A stretch of 48,373 nt of DNA from Candidatus Poseidoniales archaeon (lineage in GTDB: Archaea; Thermoplasmatota; Poseidoniia; Poseidoniales; Thalassarchaeaceae), in assembly GCA_003602515.1 (NCBI GenBank), contig QQSB01000064.1, positions 1,957 through 50,329 on the forward strand, in the 5' to 3' direction. The notes beneath the pieces are model-generated. The model was given only the letters and a program-made list of their open reading frames with translations, did not search any database and was not told the origin of the DNA. A program made the position numbers and the translations under genes. Position 1 is the first letter of the stretch, and each line of letters begins with the position of its first letter. Positions 37,374 through 45,962 of this stretch are shown here, piece after piece.

Positions 37374-37693
37374 TCCTTCCTTGGTCTGCGGATATGCACC
37401 CCATAGAACTCATGCTCTTGACCATGTGGGTCGAAAGCAGTGTTAGTGGACGCTTCGGCTTGCTCCGGAGTCATACACTTCAGGTCAAGGGCGTGTACGG
37501 TGTTGTTAGAAATATACTCCTTGAAGTGATTCAGTATTGGTTTCTGCCTCTGGAGTGGCAATACCCCCTCATAGCTTCCCGATGTCACTCTTACATGGAA
37601 ATGATCGCCGGACCCGTGCAAATCGGTAGCTTCGACAATTGCATCGGGAACTACCTTGAGAATCTCTTGCCTCATCCACTCTACTGATACCAT
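37370..37693 (-). CDS. BolA family protein
   Basis: VEATDLHGSGDHFHVRVTSGSYEGVLPLQRQKPILNHFKEYISNNTVHALDLKCMTPEQAEA. Overlaps Grx by 4 bp. Confidence 0.9.
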   Translation of the reverse strand: MVSVEWMRQEILKVVPDAIVEATDLHGSGDHFHVRVTSGSYEGVLPLQRQKPILNHFKEYISNNTVHALDLKCMTPEQAEASTNTAFDPHGQEHEFYGVHIRRPRKE

Positions 37694-37729
37694 GGATAGT
37701 GGAAGATGTGCCTCAGATATAAATTAGAT

Positions 37730-38404
37730 TTATAGAGAGTTTGTGATGGAATCTAAGTTCTTGCTGATTGATGCTTGGTTGTTGATTAGACCTGATCCAA
37801 CTACTGCAATGTCAATACCCCATCCAGCTACCAATGCCGCGTTGTGATCTTTTATTCCACCATCGATCATCAGTTTTGTCTCTCTACCACCATTTTCAAT
37901 CTGAAAGTCGATAGCCTCTCGAAGTGATCTTACCTTCTCCTCTACTTCGGGGATGAAAGATTGGCCGCCCTTTCCGGGTACTACAGACATTACCAGAACT
38001 AAATCAAGTTCAGATAGGAATGGGAGAAGTCCGTCGATAGGAGTGTCGGGATTAATCACGCATCCAGATTTAACTCCTGAGTCATGTATTTCGGAAATCA
38101 TTTTTGGAAAATCATCGACTGCCTCTAGATGTGCAATCACCATATCGACGCCTGCATCTGCATATTGCTCCCAAGTCTCCTCCGCATTTGTAATCATCAA
38201 GTGGCAATCAATGAAAACATCAGTGCCGACTCTTTCTCGGACAGATTTGATCAATGCGGGTCCAAAGGTGATTGTGCGATTGACTACCCAATTTCCATCC
38301 ATGACGTCCATATGTAACCAACCAATTCCAGCATCGAGTGCCTCATCGATGGTTTCACCCAGCCTGCAGAAGTCTGCGGTTAGTATGCTGGGTGTAATTT
38401 CCAT
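37730..38404 (-). CDS. rpe: Ribulose-phosphate 3-epimerase
   Basis: MEITPSILTADFCRLGETIDEALDAGIGWLHMDVMDGNWVVNRTITFGPALIKSVR...VMSVVPGKGGQSFIPEV...MIDGGI. The ORF-track N-terminal extension to 38821 is not homologous. Confidence 0.95.
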   Translation of the reverse strand: MEITPSILTADFCRLGETIDEALDAGIGWLHMDVMDGNWVVNRTITFGPALIKSVRERVGTDVFIDCHLMITNAEETWEQYADAGVDMVIAHLEAVDDFPKMISEIHDSGVKSGCVINPDTPIDGLLPFLSELDLVLVMSVVPGKGGQSFIPEVEEKVRSLREAIDFQIENGGRETKLMIDGGIKDHNAALVAGWGIDIAVVGSGLINNQASISKNLDSITNSL

Positions 38405-38465
38405 GCTCTCCTCGTCGATTAGGAAGGGGTGCCGGTTCTCAATACCTTCTAATCCGAACTGATTA

Positions 38466-38834
38466 ATGACACACATGTTGATAGGTTGGGGACGGTCCAG
38501 CGTATTAGGTGGGATATTGGGCAAGGTTGTAGATACTGGTGACACAGACTTTGAATTAACGACAAAGAGTGATGAGTGGGTACTAGCGGATTTCTGGGCA
38601 CCATGGTGTGGTCCATGCAGGATGGTTGCCCCTGTCCTGTCGCAGATTGCTGAAGAAAGAGAGATTACAATTGCAAAGGTGAATACCGATGTCAATCCAC
38701 TTACTTCAGGGAGATTTAGCATAAGGGGTATTCCCGCACTGATTCTATTCAGAGATGGTGAGGTCGTAGATAGGATGACCGGGGCTATGCCGAAGCAGAG
38801 TATGGATTCCTGGCTAGACAAGCATATGTCCTAG
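38466..38834 (+). CDS. trxA: Thioredoxin
   Basis: [73 protein letters not shown]. Confidence 0.96.
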   Translation: MTHMLIGWGRSSVLGGILGKVVDTGDTDFELTTKSDEWVLADFWAPWCGPCRMVAPVLSQIAEEREITIAKVNTDVNPLTSGRFSIRGIPALILFRDGEVVDRMTGAMPKQSMDSWLDKHMS

Positions 38835-38835
38835 T

Positions 38836-40416
38836 CTACGCGTTGTTCAGTTTTCTTAGCCTCTCTTCGAATGGCTTTCCAACATCCCTCAGTAGTCTTG
38901 ATCTGAGAGCCTCGTGTAACCACATTCCTTCATCTAACTCAAGCATTAGTCCCCTCTCAATAAGTTGTACTGGAGGGGTGCCATCGATTTCTGCAGCACT
39001 TGCTAACTTCTCCCAGGGAATCGGTCGTTCTGAGGTTGCTAGAATTGAAAGGATATCTCTGTGCTCATCCGGGAGGACATTGAGAATTTCTTCATCCAAG
39101 AATCTGAGCCAGTCCTCGTGTAGTGTCTGTCCATACATTTCCAGTAATTCAACTGCGAGTGGATGCCCTCCTGTCACTCTGTGGATCTCTGATGCAGCAG
39201 CATTTTCTGGAACCTGTATCATTTCTATCCACGCCTCAATTTCTTCTGGCGAAAGTCCCGATAACGCCAATTCAGAAACCTTGTCCAGAGTGTGTACATA
39301 TCTACGATCGTAGAAGGCTAGACTTGTTCGTGAGATCATCAATAGTCTTAGTTGGGTTTTCTCAGCGGTCTGAAGGAGTGCACCGAAGAGGTGGTCTCCG
39401 CTGGTTCCGATATTGTGAACATCATCTAGGACTACAAGAATTTCATTTGATTGGGCTCTTCCTTCAGAGTCGTTTATCTTAGATTTCTCATCTAACAAGT
39501 GTGCTGTTAGTCGTCTCCTAAATGCGTCTATTTCCAATCTAGCTGCAGGCTTGTAGGGAAGGGTGTCCAAGATATTGTAAGGATCCTCTGATTCCTCGGT
39601 GATACCTATTCGATGAAGGAGGCTTGTTGCTATTCCAAGTGGAGAATCCCATGGCTGGCATGGATAGTACATAGTCTCGAGACTTGGATTGGAATCCATC
39701 ATCTCTGAAATCCAATGTGATGCTAGTGTTGTCTTTCCGCAACCAGCGATGCCAGAGATGACTAGAAGTGGTCTTTGAGAATTGAACCACTCATCCAAAT
39801 CATCCAACTCATCCTTTCTTCCATGTATTTTTCGTGTCTTTGGGGGACTTGTATGATAGGTTGAATGGGCTCCAGTAAGAACAGTGGCTAATTCTGGTTG
39901 TGGGTTATCTTCGTTTCTTCTAACTAGCGCCCCGAATCGAATGTCTCCAAAATTTAGGACCCCTTCGTGTTGGGCGTGCATCAGGATTTGAAGCAGGCTA
40001 AGTCCAGCGCGTAACTTATTGGCGGCCTCATCCGCTCTAATTTCCAGAACGTTGCCATCCTTCGATCTTACCAAGACGTGGAGCGAACGTAGTTCAGAAA
40101 TCCTCCCTCTCGTAAACTCCCTACCGTCCTCTGTTAGTTGCCATGTCTTCTGCCTACGGTTGTCTCCTCTGATTGACCTACTGTGCTGAGAGACAAACCC
40201 TTGAGAAATCAGTTGTCTCATCGCTCTTGAGACGTTTGGGGGGTGCAATGCGCAAGATTCTGCGATCCCAGAACGAGTTACTTCGGATGTGACTGTGTAG
40301 TGGTCGGCTTGGAAGTCCTGCTCCCAAAGATGCAGGACTATTCGATCAGGAACAGGCACATTGGGTCTTGAATCATTACGTGCCACAGAATCAACGGTGG
40401 AGGGCCATAGCATCAA
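38836..40416 (-). CDS. MarR-like winged-helix + STAND/AAA ATPase transcriptional regulator
   Basis: N-terminal HTH (SGIAESCALHPPNVSRAMRQLISQGFVSQHSRSIRG...KTWQLTEDGREF), GRKDELDDLDEWF, ISGIAGCGKTTLASHWI (Walker A), EILVVLDDVHNI (Walker B), LSGLSPEEIEAWIEM. Confidence 0.82.
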   Translation of the reverse strand: MMLWPSTVDSVARNDSRPNVPVPDRIVLHLWEQDFQADHYTVTSEVTRSGIAESCALHPPNVSRAMRQLISQGFVSQHSRSIRGDNRRQKTWQLTEDGREFTRGRISELRSLHVLVRSKDGNVLEIRADEAANKLRAGLSLLQILMHAQHEGVLNFGDIRFGALVRRNEDNPQPELATVLTGAHSTYHTSPPKTRKIHGRKDELDDLDEWFNSQRPLLVISGIAGCGKTTLASHWISEMMDSNPSLETMYYPCQPWDSPLGIATSLLHRIGITEESEDPYNILDTLPYKPAARLEIDAFRRRLTAHLLDEKSKINDSEGRAQSNEILVVLDDVHNIGTSGDHLFGALLQTAEKTQLRLLMISRTSLAFYDRRYVHTLDKVSELALSGLSPEEIEAWIEMIQVPENAAASEIHRVTGGHPLAVELLEMYGQTLHEDWLRFLDEEILNVLPDEHRDILSILATSERPIPWEKLASAAEIDGTPPVQLIERGLMLELDEGMWLHEALRSRLLRDVGKPFEERLRKLNNA

Positions 40417-40464
40417 GGTTAGGGACCAATGGAAGTAATATTTTGGTGTTCCAAATCGACTTTG

Positions 40465-40923
40465 CTAATCCTTCAGCATCATCCTCAGTTCCTCGACTGA
40501 ACGCTGTTCATCGAAGTAAACTACTTCTAGTGAGTCGAAGAGCTCAGTATCGCCAATTTTCTCCACCAATGGCAATATCTCACTATAGGTCTCTACGGCT
40601 TTCTTTTCGGTTTCATATGCCTCAGCCAGCATCTCCTTGTAATTCGAAGTATGGAGAATTGGAGTGGCATCACGCTCTGTAATAGCGGTCCCGTCTAGTT
40701 TGACAATGGCCGAACGGACGGTTGCTGCGTGAGTGACGGATTCGTTCACCTCATTGTTGAAATGATCAGCCAGATAGAGTCTGTGAATCCCAGAAACATA
40801 TGCTGAGTAATGTGAATACAATGCTATTGCTCTCAGTTCCCATGCAAGTGCTCTATTGAGTGATTCTACGAGTTCCTTCTCAGACATGGCCGTTTCCTCG
40901 ACATCTGATTGGTGGTGGGCCAT
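40465..40923 (-). CDS. Ferritin-like / bacterioferritin-type protein
   Basis: ESLNRALAWELRAIALYSHYSAYVSGIHRLYLADHFNNEVNESVTHAATV...AYETEKKAVETYSEILPLVEKIGDTELFDSLEVVYFDEQRSVEEL: paired four-helix-bundle E/H pattern. An alternative start is MSEKELVES at 40887. Confidence 0.82.
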   Translation of the reverse strand: MAHHQSDVEETAMSEKELVESLNRALAWELRAIALYSHYSAYVSGIHRLYLADHFNNEVNESVTHAATVRSAIVKLDGTAITERDATPILHTSNYKEMLAEAYETEKKAVETYSEILPLVEKIGDTELFDSLEVVYFDEQRSVEELRMMLKD

Positions 40924-40994
40924 ATCAACGCTCGCTTTTTGACAGGTTTCAGATTAGCCGTAACATATGTGTCATGGTCCTCTTTGGGATGGTC

Positions 40995-42497
40995 ATGGGT
41001 GCATACGAAGAACTACTTTTGAGACTAAAAGATATTGACTTGATTGGACAGATTGGGAGCCTTCTAAGTTGGGATCAGGAGGTTTTGATGCCTCCAAAGG
41101 CCGCACCATTGAGAGCAGAGCAGCTTGCATGGATCTCGAAGACCTCGCACGAGAGGCTGACTGACTCGAAGATAGGGTCTTTGTTGGAACAGATTGAGTT
41201 GGATGATGATCTTGATGATGTTCAGAGAGCTAACATCAGACTGTCCAGGGAGTCTTACGATAGAGCGACCAAATTACCAACAGAATTCGTAGAAGAGATG
41301 GCTAAGCACAGATCAAAAGCGCTTATTTCTTGGACTGAGGCTCGTCAAAGAGATGATTTTTCGATTTTTAGAGATGACCTTGCCTTATCGATAGAGCATG
41401 CCCGGAAGAAGGCGGACTTCTATGGTTATGAGGGCTTGCGATATGATGCGCTTCTTGACTTGTATGAAAGCGGACTAACCGTAAAGAGGTTGGATCCTCT
41501 TTTCTCGGGGCTTCGGGACAATGTTGCCCCGCTGATCAGAGCAGTAGTCAACAGCGGGAATAGGCCTGATATATCATGGGTAGAAGATAACTCATGGAAT
41601 CAAGCTGCCCAAGAAGAGTTGAGCCAGAGAGTTTCAGAGGCGATTGGCTTCGACTTCTCCGCGGGAAGACGAGACCTGTCGACCCATCCATTCTGTGGGG
41701 GGCCAAATCCAGATGACGTCAGATGGACAACTCGTTACAGAGAAGACGAGCCGTTCGGTTCTTTATTCGGTTCGATGCACGAAACTGGCCATGGCACTTA
41801 CGAACAGGGACGTCCCAGGCAATTTGATTTCCAACCGGCCGGAAAGGCGAATGGACTAGGGATTCATGAGAGTCAGAGTCGTCTTTGGGAAAACCAAGTA
41901 GGCAGATCAAGGGAGTTTTGTGATTGGTCACTACCACTTTGGAAGAAGTGCTTCCCGGATAATATGGATGGTATTGGCTCCGAGCAATTGTGGCAGGCAG
42001 TGAATTTAGTTGAGCCTGGGCTAATTAGGGTGGATGCCGATGAAGCCACTTACAATTTACACATCATGATTAGGTATGAGATTGAAAAACAATTAATCGC
42101 AGGTGAAATAGAAGTTGACGAGTTACCCGATGCTTGGGATGAGATGTATCAGGAGTACCTAGGAATTAAGGCTCCAAATCGTTCCCTTGGGGTCCTTCAG
42201 GATGTTCATTGGTCCATGGGTGCTATCGGTTACTTCCCCACGTACACGCTAGGTAATCTATACGCTGCACAACTACTTGAGGCTGCTAGGGAGGATCTAC
42301 CTACGCATGATGATCAAATTAGGAGCGGCGATTTCGAGCATATTCTAGGTTGGATGAGGGAGAATGTGCACAATAGAGGGAGTGTGCTAAGGCCGGCGGA
42401 TCTTATCGAAGAAGCTACGGGTTCGCCCCCTTCACCCGACGCATTCGTGAGATATCTGACTTCAAAGGTAGAGAGGCTGTACGGGGTAATTGCTTGA
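40995..42497 (+). CDS. Carboxypeptidase Taq (M32) metallopeptidase
   Basis: LLSWDQEVLMPPKAAPLRAEQLAWISKTSHERL; GSMHETGHGTYEQGRP (HExxH); GLGIHESQSRLWENQVGRS. Start chosen at ATG 40995. Confidence 0.95.
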   Translation: MGAYEELLLRLKDIDLIGQIGSLLSWDQEVLMPPKAAPLRAEQLAWISKTSHERLTDSKIGSLLEQIELDDDLDDVQRANIRLSRESYDRATKLPTEFVEEMAKHRSKALISWTEARQRDDFSIFRDDLALSIEHARKKADFYGYEGLRYDALLDLYESGLTVKRLDPLFSGLRDNVAPLIRAVVNSGNRPDISWVEDNSWNQAAQEELSQRVSEAIGFDFSAGRRDLSTHPFCGGPNPDDVRWTTRYREDEPFGSLFGSMHETGHGTYEQGRPRQFDFQPAGKANGLGIHESQSRLWENQVGRSREFCDWSLPLWKKCFPDNMDGIGSEQLWQAVNLVEPGLIRVDADEATYNLHIMIRYEIEKQLIAGEIEVDELPDAWDEMYQEYLGIKAPNRSLGVLQDVHWSMGAIGYFPTYTLGNLYAAQLLEAAREDLPTHDDQIRSGDFEHILGWMRENVHNRGSVLRPADLIEEATGSPPSPDAFVRYLTSKVERLYGVIA

Positions 42498-42516
42498 AAT
42501 TCCATAGAGGTGTTCA

Positions 42517-43605
42517 ATGACTGTAGTAAGTCTGGAGAGTTATTCCTCCTATGTTAGAGAAGTTGAGGGCGAATGCGCTTTCGTTAGAGTTTCGAATAAT
42601 CTTCTATTCGCTGGATCCAGAACTGGAGAAGTTGCGTGTTGGGATATCTCCAGGGGAGTGGAGTTGTGGAGACTCAATTTTGAAGGACCATGCTCCGACT
42701 CAGACTACGATGATGAGATTTTTTTCCTAACTGAGTCTGATAATATTCATGCAATTGGGAAGCATTCTGGCGAAGTAATCTGGAGTGTTATATTGGAAGG
42801 TTCGAGCGACTTTGTTAGGGTTTGTAATGGATTTGTATGGGTAACGACATCTGTCTACAACTTCGAGATTCAAGACTATTCAGAAGGGGTTGCTTGGCAA
42901 ATTGATTTTGAAGGTGAAGTTAGGAATAGGTGGGAGACGGTTGGCAGGGCTTGGTCATTGTCTGAACAAGAAGGTAAAATGATCTTAGGTCTCAGTCGTC
43001 CTAAATCCGGTTTTGCGATAGTTTCTGAGAATGGAGTAGAGTATCCTGAATTGGAACAACGGCAACCTGTGACAATTGGAATCGGAGGCGAGGAGGGTCC
43101 TGTAGTACTGGGGCACAGCGACGGGACGATCTCAGAAATCATTGAACATAGAGTAATATCTGTCTCTCAAGTTGAGTCTTCGGTTCGAGCGATTGACTAC
43201 TTTGGTGGTTGGGTGGTTGGAATGGAATCGGGAAATGTTTCTTCTAGCGAAGATTTGGGTTCTTGGTCTACTAATCTTAGCGGGGTGATTGATGTCCTAA
43301 GATTTGGACCATCTTTAGTTACCAAAAAAGGGGTTTGGGTATCATCTTCGAGTAATGGTGAATCTACAATATTTCTGATAGATCCCCTAGGAGGGAATGT
43401 GGAATTTGAGATGTCACATCATTCTAGAATTGTATCTGCTTTCAGTGATGAAGGGGTAATTTGCTTTGGAGATGATGCTGGTTGCATCTTTGTTTTGGAG
43501 GGTGAAGTACTTCGGCGTCGTTTCTCTCGGCCAGTGGAAGAAATGTCAGAAGGAGAAGGGAGTTCAGAGATGAGGAGGAAAATACGCGGACTGCGCGGAG
43601 GGTGA
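42517..43605 (+). CDS. WD40/PQQ-like beta-propeller protein
   Basis: Blades such as NNLLFAGSRTGEVACWDISRGVELWRLNFEG, DNIHAIGKHSGEVIWSVILEG. C-terminus SSEMRRKIRGLRGG. Confidence 0.72.
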   Translation: MTVVSLESYSSYVREVEGECAFVRVSNNLLFAGSRTGEVACWDISRGVELWRLNFEGPCSDSDYDDEIFFLTESDNIHAIGKHSGEVIWSVILEGSSDFVRVCNGFVWVTTSVYNFEIQDYSEGVAWQIDFEGEVRNRWETVGRAWSLSEQEGKMILGLSRPKSGFAIVSENGVEYPELEQRQPVTIGIGGEEGPVVLGHSDGTISEIIEHRVISVSQVESSVRAIDYFGGWVVGMESGNVSSSEDLGSWSTNLSGVIDVLRFGPSLVTKKGVWVSSSSNGESTIFLIDPLGGNVEFEMSHHSRIVSAFSDEGVICFGDDAGCIFVLEGEVLRRRFSRPVEEMSEGEGSSEMRRKIRGLRGG

Positions 43606-43664
43606 TTTGCAGTGGAAAAACACTGTCTGAGACCCTTATTTCCAGTGAACTGCGGCAATATTAG

Positions 43665-43685
43665 CGAAATGTTTATGGGCTACCC
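43665..43685 (+). promoter_or_regulatory. Possible archaeal BRE/TATA element upstream of structured RNA
   Basis: gcgaaatgtttatgggctacc: GAAA-type BRE followed by TTTATG, about 25 nt before the first structured helix. Confidence 0.35.
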
Positions 43686-43692
43686 ATAACCC

Positions 43693-44280
43693 TGTGATCT
43701 TTGCCGCTCCGGGGGAGTGGTGTGAGGGCGCTTCGGCGCGACTCGCGGGCCACAAAAACCGAGCCTCGAAACCGAGGCGGTAGAACCGAGAAACGAAAGA
43801 GTCTCGGGGAAAGGCTGGAGCGTCTGTGGACGCAAAGGTCGCGGCGAATAAATCGGAGTAACCGGAGGAAACGAAGGGGAGAGCGAGATAGGAGCTGAAG
43901 AGATACATGTGCGTAGGGGGAAGAGAATAATCCTGGGTCACATAAGTGGGAAACGAAGTGGAGAAAACCGGAGGAAACGAAGGGGAAGGAAACCGAGGGA
44001 AACACTGGGCAACAAGGGCGGAGAGATCCGTGGAGAAGTCAGTATCGAGACGTGGAAGGAAAAGCGGAGACGAAGTACCTGAAGCGGATGCGGCGATTGA
44101 GAGGGAGATCTCACAAGAGTCGGAAAATGACAAGGGAAGAGCACGAAGTTCCGGAGTCGTCTACCCGGGGAAACCTGGGCCTTCGGGCCCAGGCGACACC
44201 CGGACCCTGCGGAGTTAACAGGGGGGGAAGCTCCCCCATGTGCGGAACCCCCTGTTGCTCCCACCTGATTCGGCCCATAT
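43693..44280 (+). ncRNA. Large structured noncoding RNA candidate (~590 nt)
   Basis: No protein-like ORF. GC- and purine-rich against flanking genes. Multiple perfect hairpins including two C(UUCG)G-capped stems: GTGGTGTGAGGGCGCTTCGGCGCGACTCGCGGGCCAC (43717-43753) and CCTGGGCCTTCGGGCCCAGG (44174-44193, enclosed by CCGGG/CCCGG). Also GCCTCG/CGAGGC (43763-43778), CCGAGA/TCTCGG (43786-43807), GCGTC-TGTG-GACGC (43820-43833), AACAGGGGG/CCCCCTGTT (44217-44256). UUCG and GAAA loop polarity supports the + strand. Confidence 0.68.
43860..43986 (+). repeat. 21-nt perfect direct repeat inside the RNA candidate
   Basis: aaccggaggaaacgaagggga at 43860-43880 and 43966-43986; a related gggaaacgaagtgg lies at ~43948. 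Confidence 0.85.
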
Positions 44281-44314
44281 TCTTCTTCAGATTCCAAACG
44301 TAGTCGTACTTTCT

Positions 44315-45916
44315 CTATGAACTCGGACCAGTCATATCCCTGGGTTTCACCCAGTCTGTGAACTGATCATCGCTGAGTAGCTCGAGTTCGATAGCGCTCT
44401 CTCTCAGAGTCAATCCTTTCTCATGAGCGTTCTTCGCTATCTTAGCAGCATTGTCATACCCTATGTGAGGGTTAAGTGCGGTCACTAACATCAATGAGTT
44501 CTCCAAATGGTCAGATATTTTCTCTTTGTTCGCTTCCAAGCCAGCAACACACTTGTCGGAGAAAGACACGCAAGTGTCAGAAAGTAGCCTTATGCTGTGC
44601 AAGAGATTGTGTATCATCATGGGTTTGAAAACGTTCAATTCGAAGTTCCCCTGACTGCCACCAATTGAAATTGCAACGTGATTTCCCATCACCTGGCAGC
44701 AAATCATTGTCATCGCCTCAGATTGAGTGGGATTCACCTTTCCGGGCATGATACTGGATCCTGGCTCATTGGCTGGAAGGGCAAGCTCTCCGAATCCACA
44801 CCTAGGACCAGAGCCTAGCCATCGAATATCATTGGCGATTTTCATTAGAGATGCTGAGAGAGTGTTGAGGGAACCTGAGGCGGCAACGATTGCATCGTGT
44901 GCGGCTAGTTGAGCGAACTTGTTTTCAGCACTAATGAATGGTAGACTCGTCTTTTCAGCTATCTTCTCAGCAACCAGGTCTGCGAAGTCGGGATGTGTAT
45001 TCAGCCCCGTGCCAACTGCAGTTCCACCCAGTGCTAGCTCTAGTAGGTCATTCAGTGATGATTGGATTCTAATTAGATCAGCGTCCAGCATTGAGACATA
45101 TGCTCCGAACTCCTGGCCCAGAGTTAGCGGGACGGCATCCATGAGATGGGTTCGACCAATCTTGACAATGTCCTCGAACTCGTCGGCCTTTTCATCCAGA
45201 GAGGTTCGTAATGTCTGAACGGATGGTATTAGTCGATGTTGGATCTCCTCGGCTGCAGCGATATGCATTGCAGTAGGGAATGTGTCATTACTCGATTGAG
45301 CGCGGTTAACATGATCATTTGGGTGAACTGGAGATTTGCTACCCAGTTTCCCTCCTGAAGACTCGATGGCCCTATTTGCAATTACCTCGTTTGCATTCAT
45401 GTTGGTCTGAGTCCCGGAACCCGTCTGCCAAATTCTTAGGGGGAAGTGGTCATCTAGAGATCCGGAAATTACCTCTTCACACGACTCTGAGATAAGTTTT
45501 CCAATATCATCGTCAAGAGCTCCGAGCATTACGTTTGTGTCCGCGGCTGCCTGCTTAAGGATGCCAAATGCTCTGATGATAGATCGTGGCATTTGGTCCT
45601 CGCCGATATTGAAATTGATTAGCGATCTAGCAGTTTGTGCGCCGAAATACCTATCTGCAGGTACCTCGATTTCTCCCATTGTGTCTGCCTCGATCCTAAC
45701 CTTGCCAGGAATACCCTGAGGATTCCTGGCGACGACGGGTTTGGAAGTGATGTGAGAGGATTTTGACCCTGAGAGGGACGTCTCAATCATCTTCGAGATA
45801 GTTGCTGATCTTCCTTTATCGCGACCCTGTCCAACTCGCGCATCCAATCTTCTAGCCAGATCCTCAGGAATACTAACGGTAATTATTCTACGATCGCCTA
45901 CACGATGCTTTGCCAT
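44315..45916 (-). CDS. fumC: Class II fumarate hydratase with N-terminal ribbon-helix-helix domain
   Basis: N-terminal [40 protein letters not shown] (RHH/CopG-like), then Fum[87 protein letters not shown]. Confidence 0.93.
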   Translation of the reverse strand: MAKHRVGDRRIITVSIPEDLARRLDARVGQGRDKGRSATISKMIETSLSGSKSSHITSKPVVARNPQGIPGKVRIEADTMGEIEVPADRYFGAQTARSLINFNIGEDQMPRSIIRAFGILKQAAADTNVMLGALDDDIGKLISESCEEVISGSLDDHFPLRIWQTGSGTQTNMNANEVIANRAIESSGGKLGSKSPVHPNDHVNRAQSSNDTFPTAMHIAAAEEIQHRLIPSVQTLRTSLDEKADEFEDIVKIGRTHLMDAVPLTLGQEFGAYVSMLDADLIRIQSSLNDLLELALGGTAVGTGLNTHPDFADLVAEKIAEKTSLPFISAENKFAQLAAHDAIVAASGSLNTLSASLMKIANDIRWLGSGPRCGFGELALPANEPGSSIMPGKVNPTQSEAMTMICCQVMGNHVAISIGGSQGNFELNVFKPMMIHNLLHSIRLLSDTCVSFSDKCVAGLEANKEKISDHLENSLMLVTALNPHIGYDNAAKIAKNAHEKGLTLRESAIELELLSDDQFTDWVKPRDMTGPSS

Positions 45917-45923
45917 GTTATTT

Positions 45924-45944
45924 TTATTAACAACTTATTAATAA
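45924..45944 (-). promoter_or_regulatory. AT-rich promoter/operator candidate of the RHH-fumarase gene
   Basis: TTATTAA direct repeat at 45924-45930 and 45935-45941 (11-bp period); the second lies in the palindrome TTATTAATAA (45935-45944), 8-28 bp upstream of the start codon. Confidence 0.4.
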
Positions 45945-45962
45945 AATTATCCATTGTCAGTT

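Noticed and set aside
37953-38462. 169-aa + strand ORF opposite rpe
   Set aside because: Antisense shadow of the well-supported epimerase gene.
38405-38821. N-terminal extension of the rpe ORF
   Set aside because: Lies antisense to the thioredoxin gene; the epimerase homology begins at MEITPSILTADF (38404).
43693-44280. Calling the RNA RNase P RNA, SRP RNA, tmRNA, group II intron or rRNA fragment
   Set aside because: I could not find the conserved core motifs of these classes by eye. A covariance-model search is needed, so no known class is assigned.
43636-44303. ORFs on both strands (e.g. 43636-44133 -, 43938-44297 -, 43946-44218 +) across the RNA candidate
   Set aside because: Low-complexity translations in overlapping frames with no conserved motifs. 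Hairpins with strand-specific UUCG/GAAA loops explain the region better.
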